Assembly (NCBI GenBank): GCA_965201085.1
Contig: CBDAVS010000005.1
Coordinates: 1 to 64,000 of the forward strand
Source: JAPOUP01 sp965201085
GTDB taxonomy: Bacteria; Pseudomonadota; Alphaproteobacteria; Rhodobacterales; Rhodobacteraceae
Direction of reading: 5' to 3'
DNA length: 64,000 nucleotides
A program made the translations under genes and the position numbers. Every line of letters starts with the position of its first letter. Position 1 is the first letter of the stretch. Shown piece after piece: positions 63,929-64,000 of the stretch. The notes beneath the pieces were generated by a model, which made no database searches, was not told where the DNA came from, and worked only from the letters and a program-made list of their open reading frames with translations.

Positions 63929-64000
63929 CGGCCCCTGAGGGGCGGCATATCATGGCGGTGAAACAAACGCCGTCAGTTCCCGAAGGGAAAGGGATATGCC

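Noticed and set aside
1..64000. CRISPR arrays, tRNA and rRNA genes
   Set aside because: No regularly spaced direct repeats of 25-40 bases and no cloverleaf-like segments with a TTCGA loop were found by eye on either strand.

Overview
The window looks like a piece of an alphaproteobacterial chromosome, most likely from a Rhodobacterales-type marine or host-associated bacterium. Three things support this: a metK leader that fits the SAM/SAH riboswitch (known essentially only from Rhodobacterales), the alphaproteobacterial blocks phoH-ybeY-corC-lnt-metK-trmB and irr/fabA-fabB-fabI, and several TRAP and branched-chain/urea-type ABC importers. The DNA is GC-rich. It is unusually full of insertion-sequence debris and broken genes, so I infer a genome in which selection has relaxed. 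The identification rests on motif recognition and gene order, not on a database search.

Layout. 0-4.5 kb: the end of a DapA-family aldolase, a 3-hydroxyanthranilate 3,4-dioxygenase and a TRAP importer (DctP-DctQ-DctM). 5.4-8 kb (minus): a thiolase-fold protein and a PaaK-like acyl-CoA ligase in one operon. 8.5-14.4 kb (plus): an amidase followed by a urea/amide/branched-chain-type ABC importer in which one permease is fused to its ATPase. 14.7-21.9 kb (minus): a sugar-dehydrogenase-like protein and the housekeeping block trmB, metK (with riboswitch), lnt, corC, ybeY, phoH. 22-24.1 kb: a two-gene nucleotidyltransferase (AbiEii-like) module broken by an IS5-family element. 24.4-28.9 kb: miaB, irr, fabA, fabB, fabI. 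29-30.4 kb: an IS30-family element. 30.5-31.4 kb: a PPK2 kinase.

31.5-51.9 kb is accessory and heavily damaged. It holds a non-autonomous element with terminal inverted repeats, a sugar ABC importer decayed by stops and frameshifts beside an intact isomerase and oxidoreductase, and the first 40 or so residues of a GH43 glycosidase cut off by an ISNCY-type transposase remnant. Next is a three-layer nest: a DUF4338/Tn5-like transposase, inside it a second Tn5-like transposase in the opposite orientation, and inside that an IS30 copy. Last is a 1852-residue surface autotransporter with many fibronectin III repeats. An 18-nt homopolymer inside its N-terminal coding sequence makes it a strong candidate for phase variation.

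52-61.4 kb (minus) is an intact catabolic island: a TRAP importer, a GlxA/AraC-type regulator, hydantoinase/oxoprolinase subunits A and B, and a class I glutamine amidotransferase. Together they suggest uptake and hydrolysis of a cyclic amide or related N-compound. 61.5-64 kb is debris again: an IS5-type tail, a broken ParE C-terminus, a small open frame and the first residues of a sterol-desaturase-like protein. I saw no tRNA, rRNA or CRISPR array.
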